A stretch of 25,941 nucleotides of DNA from CAVQGZ01 sp964356295 (GTDB lineage: Bacteria; Actinomycetota; Actinomycetes; Jiangellales; Jiangellaceae), in assembly GCA_964356295.1 (NCBI GenBank), contig CAYHHE010000034.1, positions 1 to 25,941 of the forward strand. The letters run 5' to 3'. Made by a program: the position numbers and the translations under genes. Shown in pieces: positions 23,375-25,941 of this stretch. How positions within the stretch are numbered: position 1 is the stretch's first letter; each line of letters begins with the position of its first letter. The notes beneath the pieces are model-generated. The model was not told where the DNA came from. It saw only the letters and a list, made by a program, of their open reading frames with translations, and did not search any database.

Positions 23375-24960
23375 GCCAGCCCGGCGCGCTTCTTGTCCGC
23401 CGCCCGGTCCGCCGCATCGCGCAGCCGGCCCTTGGCGATCTTGCCGGTCGCTGTTCGCGGCATCGCGTCGACAACCTCGACGACCGTCGGGCACTTGAAC
23501 CTCGCCAGCCGTTCACGGCAGTGGTCCACGACCTCCTGGGCGGAGACGACCTGTCCGAGGTGGGGGACGACCACCGCCTTGACCGCCTCGCCGCTGCGTC
23601 GGTCCGGGATGGACACCACGGCCGCCTCGCTGATCCGCGGGTGCTCGAGGATGGCCTCCTCGACCTCACGTGGGTAGACGTTGAAGCCGTTGACGATCAC
23701 CAGGTCCTTGATGCGGTCGACCAGGAACAGGTCGCCGTCGGCGTCGGCGTACGCGACGTCCCCGGTGCGCCACCAGCCGACCCGGTCCGGTCCCTCGACG
23801 TCCCCGGGCCAGTACCCGGAGAAGAGGTTCGGCCCCCGGACGACGACCTCGCCGGGGTCACCCTCGTCCACCGGCTGACCGTCGTCATCGACCAGCATGA
23901 CCTCCGTCCCGGGGACGGGGCGGCCCACCGAACCGGCCTTGGCGGTCGGGGAGGCGAAGGTCGTGCTGACCACCGGCGCTGCCTCGGTGAGCCCGTACCC
24001 CTGGTGGACCGGCACACCGCCGCGCGTCTCGATGTCCTGCTGGACGGGGACGGGGAGGGCGGCTGCACCGCTGGCGATGTAGCGCACCCCCACCAGTGCC
24101 CCGGCGAGGTCGTCGACCTCGGTCCAGGCAACCAGCATGGGTGGGGCGACGGGAACGACGGTGACGCCGTGCCGCACGATCGTCTCCAGCGTCTCATTCG
24201 GGTCGAACCTCGCCTCGATGACCACGGCCGCGCCGGACGCCAGGGCCTGACCCAGAACCGTGTTCAGCCCGTAGACGTGGAACAGCGGCAGCACGCCGAG
24301 CATCACGTCGTTCTCGGTCACAGGCGGGGGCCGCAGGGCCAGCACCTGGTCGAGGTTCGACACCAGGGCCCGGTGGCTGAGCATCGCCGCGCGGGGGTCC
24401 GCGCTGGCGCCGGAGGTGAACAGCAGGGCCGCGGTGTCCTCACTGCCACGGGTGGTGGGCTCGGGCGAGCCGTCCGTGTCGAGGAGGTCGGCGTACGGGA
24501 TCTCCTCGCCCACGGCGGTGTCGGTGAGAACGAGCAGGGGCACCCGGCGCTCGGAGGAATCTCCCGGCGCCTCGGTGAGTGCGTCGCCGATGCCGGCGAC
24601 TGCCTGACGCACCGGGACGAGGGCTGGTGGGCCGGCGATGACGGCGAACGCCTCGGACCTACCGATGAGCCGCGCCAGCTCACCGGCGGTGTAGGCGGTG
24701 TTCAGGGGGACGGCGACGCCGTCGGCGCGCAGCACGCCGAGATAGGCGGTGACGAAGTCCACCGAGGTGGGCAGGACGATCACGACCCGCTGCCCGGGTT
24801 GCAGGCCCCGCTGCTGCAGCCAGGCGGCTACCCGCGAGACGGCCGCATCCACCTCCCGCCACGTGATGGTCTGCTCATCGGTGATGAGGGCCGGATGGTC
24901 GGGGAACGCCTGTGATGTGCCGGTGAGCAGATCGACGACATTGCGCACGGACGGCCCCAT
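23371..24960 (-). CDS. Acyl-CoA ligase (class I adenylate-forming, FadD-like)
   Basis: The 529-residue protein should activate a carboxylic acid, probably a fatty acid, by adenylation and CoA transfer. It has motif A5 GYGLTEAAPV, YWRTGD-like WWRTGDVAYAD (A7), FLVDRIKDLVIVNGFNVYP (A8), and the C-terminal catalytic lysine in RTATGKIAKGRLRD (A10). The P-loop is unusual: FTSGASADPRAAMLSH, where the family consensus is SGTTGxPKG. The substrate cannot be read from the sequence. The ATG at 24960 follows a TAGACT box by seven bases, consistent with a leaderless start, and gives normal length; upstream open sequence is a shadow of the HAD gene. Confidence 0.88.
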   Translation of the reverse strand: MGPSVRNVVDLLTGTSQAFPDHPALITDEQTITWREVDAAVSRVAAWLQQRGLQPGQRVVIVLPTSVDFVTAYLGVLRADGVAVPLNTAYTAGELARLIGRSEAFAVIAGPPALVPVRQAVAGIGDALTEAPGDSSERRVPLLVLTDTAVGEEIPYADLLDTDGSPEPTTRGSEDTAALLFTSGASADPRAAMLSHRALVSNLDQVLALRPPPVTENDVMLGVLPLFHVYGLNTVLGQALASGAAVVIEARFDPNETLETIVRHGVTVVPVAPPMLVAWTEVDDLAGALVGVRYIASGAAALPVPVQQDIETRGGVPVHQGYGLTEAAPVVSTTFASPTAKAGSVGRPVPGTEVMLVDDDGQPVDEGDPGEVVVRGPNLFSGYWPGDVEGPDRVGWWRTGDVAYADADGDLFLVDRIKDLVIVNGFNVYPREVEEAILEHPRISEAAVVSIPDRRSGEAVKAVVVPHLGQVVSAQEVVDHCRERLARFKCPTVVEVVDAMPRTATGKIAKGRLRDAADRAADKKRAGLA

Positions 24961-24967
24961 GAAGGCA

Positions 24968-24973
24968 AGTCTA
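24968..24973 (-). promoter_or_regulatory. Candidate -10 box of the acyl-CoA ligase operon (leaderless)
   Basis: TAGACT on the minus strand fits TANNNT and stands seven bases before the ligase ATG at 24960. It overlaps the opposite -10 box of the HAD gene by two bases. No -35 box is evident. Confidence 0.55.
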
Positions 24974-24977
24974 TGGT
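24972..24977 (+). promoter_or_regulatory. Candidate -10 box of the HAD-IB gene (leaderless)
   Basis: TATGGT fits TANNNT and stands seven bases before the ATG at 24985. It shares bases 24972-24973 with the opposite -10 box. The position argues for the ATG at 24985 over an in-frame ATG at 24973, which lies inside this box. Confidence 0.55.
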
Positions 24978-24984
24978 GGGGACG

Positions 24985-25842
24985 ATGGCACCCGCCCGCG
25001 GTCTGAGGCCACGACGGCGAACCGTGGTGGCCGGTCAGGCCGCCGCTGAGGCCGCCCAGTACGCCCCTCAGCCGGCCGAGGACCCCACGGCTGCGGCGTT
25101 CTTCGACGTCGACAACACGATCATGCGGGGGGCCTCGCTGTTCCACCTCGGCCGAGGGCTGTACCGACGTGGCTACTTCCGCTCCCGTGATGTGGCCAGC
25201 ATGGCGTGGGCGCAGGGTCAGTTCCTGATCGGCGCAGAGAACTTGGAGCACATGAACGAGGCCCGCTCCTTCGCGCTGACCTTCATCGAGGGCCGCTCGG
25301 TCGAGGAGCTGAGCGAGTTGACCGACGAGATCTTCGACCAGGTGATGGCCCGCAAGATCTGGCCGGGAACGCGGGCACTGACCCGGATGCACCTCGAACA
25401 GGGGCAGCGGGTGTGGCTGGTGACGGCGGCGCCGGTGGAGATCGCCACGGTGATCGCGAAGAAGCTGGGGCTCACCGGGGCGATGGGGACCGTAGCCGAG
25501 CACATCGATGGCGTGTACACCGGACGCCTCGTCGGTGAGGTGCTGCACGGGCAGGCCAAGGCGGAGGCGGTTGCAGCGCTGGCGGCACGAGAGGGCCTGG
25601 ACCTGTCGCGCTGCGCGGCCTACAGCGACTCCAGCAACGACATCCCCCTGCTGTCGCTGGTGGGCGACCCGTGCGCCATCAACCCCGACAGGCCGCTGCG
25701 GGACGTCGCGCGGGAGCGCGGCTGGCGGATCCGGGACTACCGCCGACGTCGGCGCACCACCCAGCTGGCCGTGGCCGCCGGAGTCGGGGCAGCTGCTGGG
25801 GGCGCGGCGGTCGGGGTGGCCGCTGCGCGCAGCCGGCACTGA
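24985..25842 (+). CDS. HAD-IB family phosphatase (SerB1-like)
   Basis: The 285-residue protein is a haloacid dehalogenase-superfamily IB hydrolase. It has motif I FFDVDNT (nucleophile and acid aspartates), motif II LVTAAP, the motif III lysine in LHGQAKAEAV, and motif IV YSDSSNDIPLL. The family includes phosphoserine phosphatase (SerB) and lipid-phosphate phosphatases; the substrate is not determined. The C-terminus (last 30 residues) is an alanine/glycine-rich hydrophobic stretch after a basic run (RRRRR), possibly a membrane contact. A related gene, serB1, lies near the hem cluster in Mycobacterium tuberculosis. An in-frame ATG four codons earlier is the alternative start. Confidence 0.9.
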   Translation: MAPARGLRPRRRTVVAGQAAAEAAQYAPQPAEDPTAAAFFDVDNTIMRGASLFHLGRGLYRRGYFRSRDVASMAWAQGQFLIGAENLEHMNEARSFALTFIEGRSVEELSELTDEIFDQVMARKIWPGTRALTRMHLEQGQRVWLVTAAPVEIATVIAKKLGLTGAMGTVAEHIDGVYTGRLVGEVLHGQAKAEAVAALAAREGLDLSRCAAYSDSSNDIPLLSLVGDPCAINPDRPLRDVARERGWRIRDYRRRRRTTQLAVAAGVGAAAGGAAVGVAAARSRH

Positions 25843-25941
25843 CTCAGCCAGCCGCGCGCACGCGGCCGGATCCACCGGGGGTGCCTGCCTGCCTGTCGGC
25901 CTGAGATCCGGTTCACCCCGTTCATGCGGCGGTGGGTGTGG
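25843..25941 (+). other. Intergenic tail after the HAD gene
   Basis: These 99 bases carry no convincing gene. They hold a perfect 7-base inverted repeat, CCGGATC (25866-25872) with GATCCGG (25905-25911), separated by 32 bases that include a short TGCC tandem repeat (about 25882-25893). It could be a weak terminator or a binding site. An ATG at 25924 opens only six codons before the window ends and cannot be judged. Confidence 0.35.

Noticed and set aside
24961..25875. Upstream extension of the acyl-CoA ligase frame
   Set aside because: It is antisense to the HAD phosphatase, whose four motifs are intact, and the ligase N-terminus begins naturally at 24960.
25737..25925. Minus-strand open frame at the right end
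   Set aside because: It is antisense to the end of the HAD gene and arginine/alanine-rich, with no recognisable domain or ribosome binding site.

Overview
The window is a gene-dense chromosomal segment of a high-GC Actinomycetota bacterium (GC above 70% by eye, many GTG starts, TANNNT -10 boxes lying directly upstream of start codons). Gene content and order resemble the menaquinone, heme and cytochrome c maturation regions of Mycobacterium and Streptomyces; the genus cannot be named from the sequence. No rRNA, tRNA, CRISPR array, insertion sequence or prophage was seen, and no stretch over about 250 bases lacks a gene.

Bases 1-11505 hold a menaquinone locus. menG (last step) reads leftward into nuoA and nuoB of complex I, the enzyme that reduces menaquinone. 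menF diverges from menG across only 39 bases. A methionine operon, metY-metX-metW, sits between menF and menD and is preceded by a SAM-I type riboswitch whose promoter appears to lie at the 3' end of menD. menC and menD read leftward; menB, menE and menA read rightward from a probable leaderless start. menA overlaps tail to tail with a small DUF4229 membrane protein, which follows a PLP-dependent threonine/serine dehydratase. A small PLDc_N-type membrane protein lies next to it.

Bases 13002-23050 form one leftward run of ten genes: rex, hemC, cobA/hemD fusion, hemB, hemL, a histidine phosphatase, resA, ccdA, resB and ccsB. Eight of its nine junctions are 4-base ATGA/GTGA overlaps and the ninth is a 1-base gap. 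Rex is an NADH/NAD+ sensor. A Rex-operator-like sequence overlaps the -35 box and spacer of a good promoter just upstream of rex, so the run looks like a redox-controlled unit that makes heme and attaches it to c-type cytochromes. The glutamyl-tRNA reductase gene hemA, which usually lies between rex and hemC, is absent although hemL is present.

Upstream of rex lie a glutaredoxin-like gene and an acyl-CoA ligase gene. The ligase diverges from a HAD-IB phosphatase gene across 24 bases that hold two overlapping opposite -10 boxes. Most genes are familiar housekeeping families. The points of interest are regulatory layout, operon architecture, the missing hemA and a few degenerate active-site motifs; I see no clearly undescribed system.
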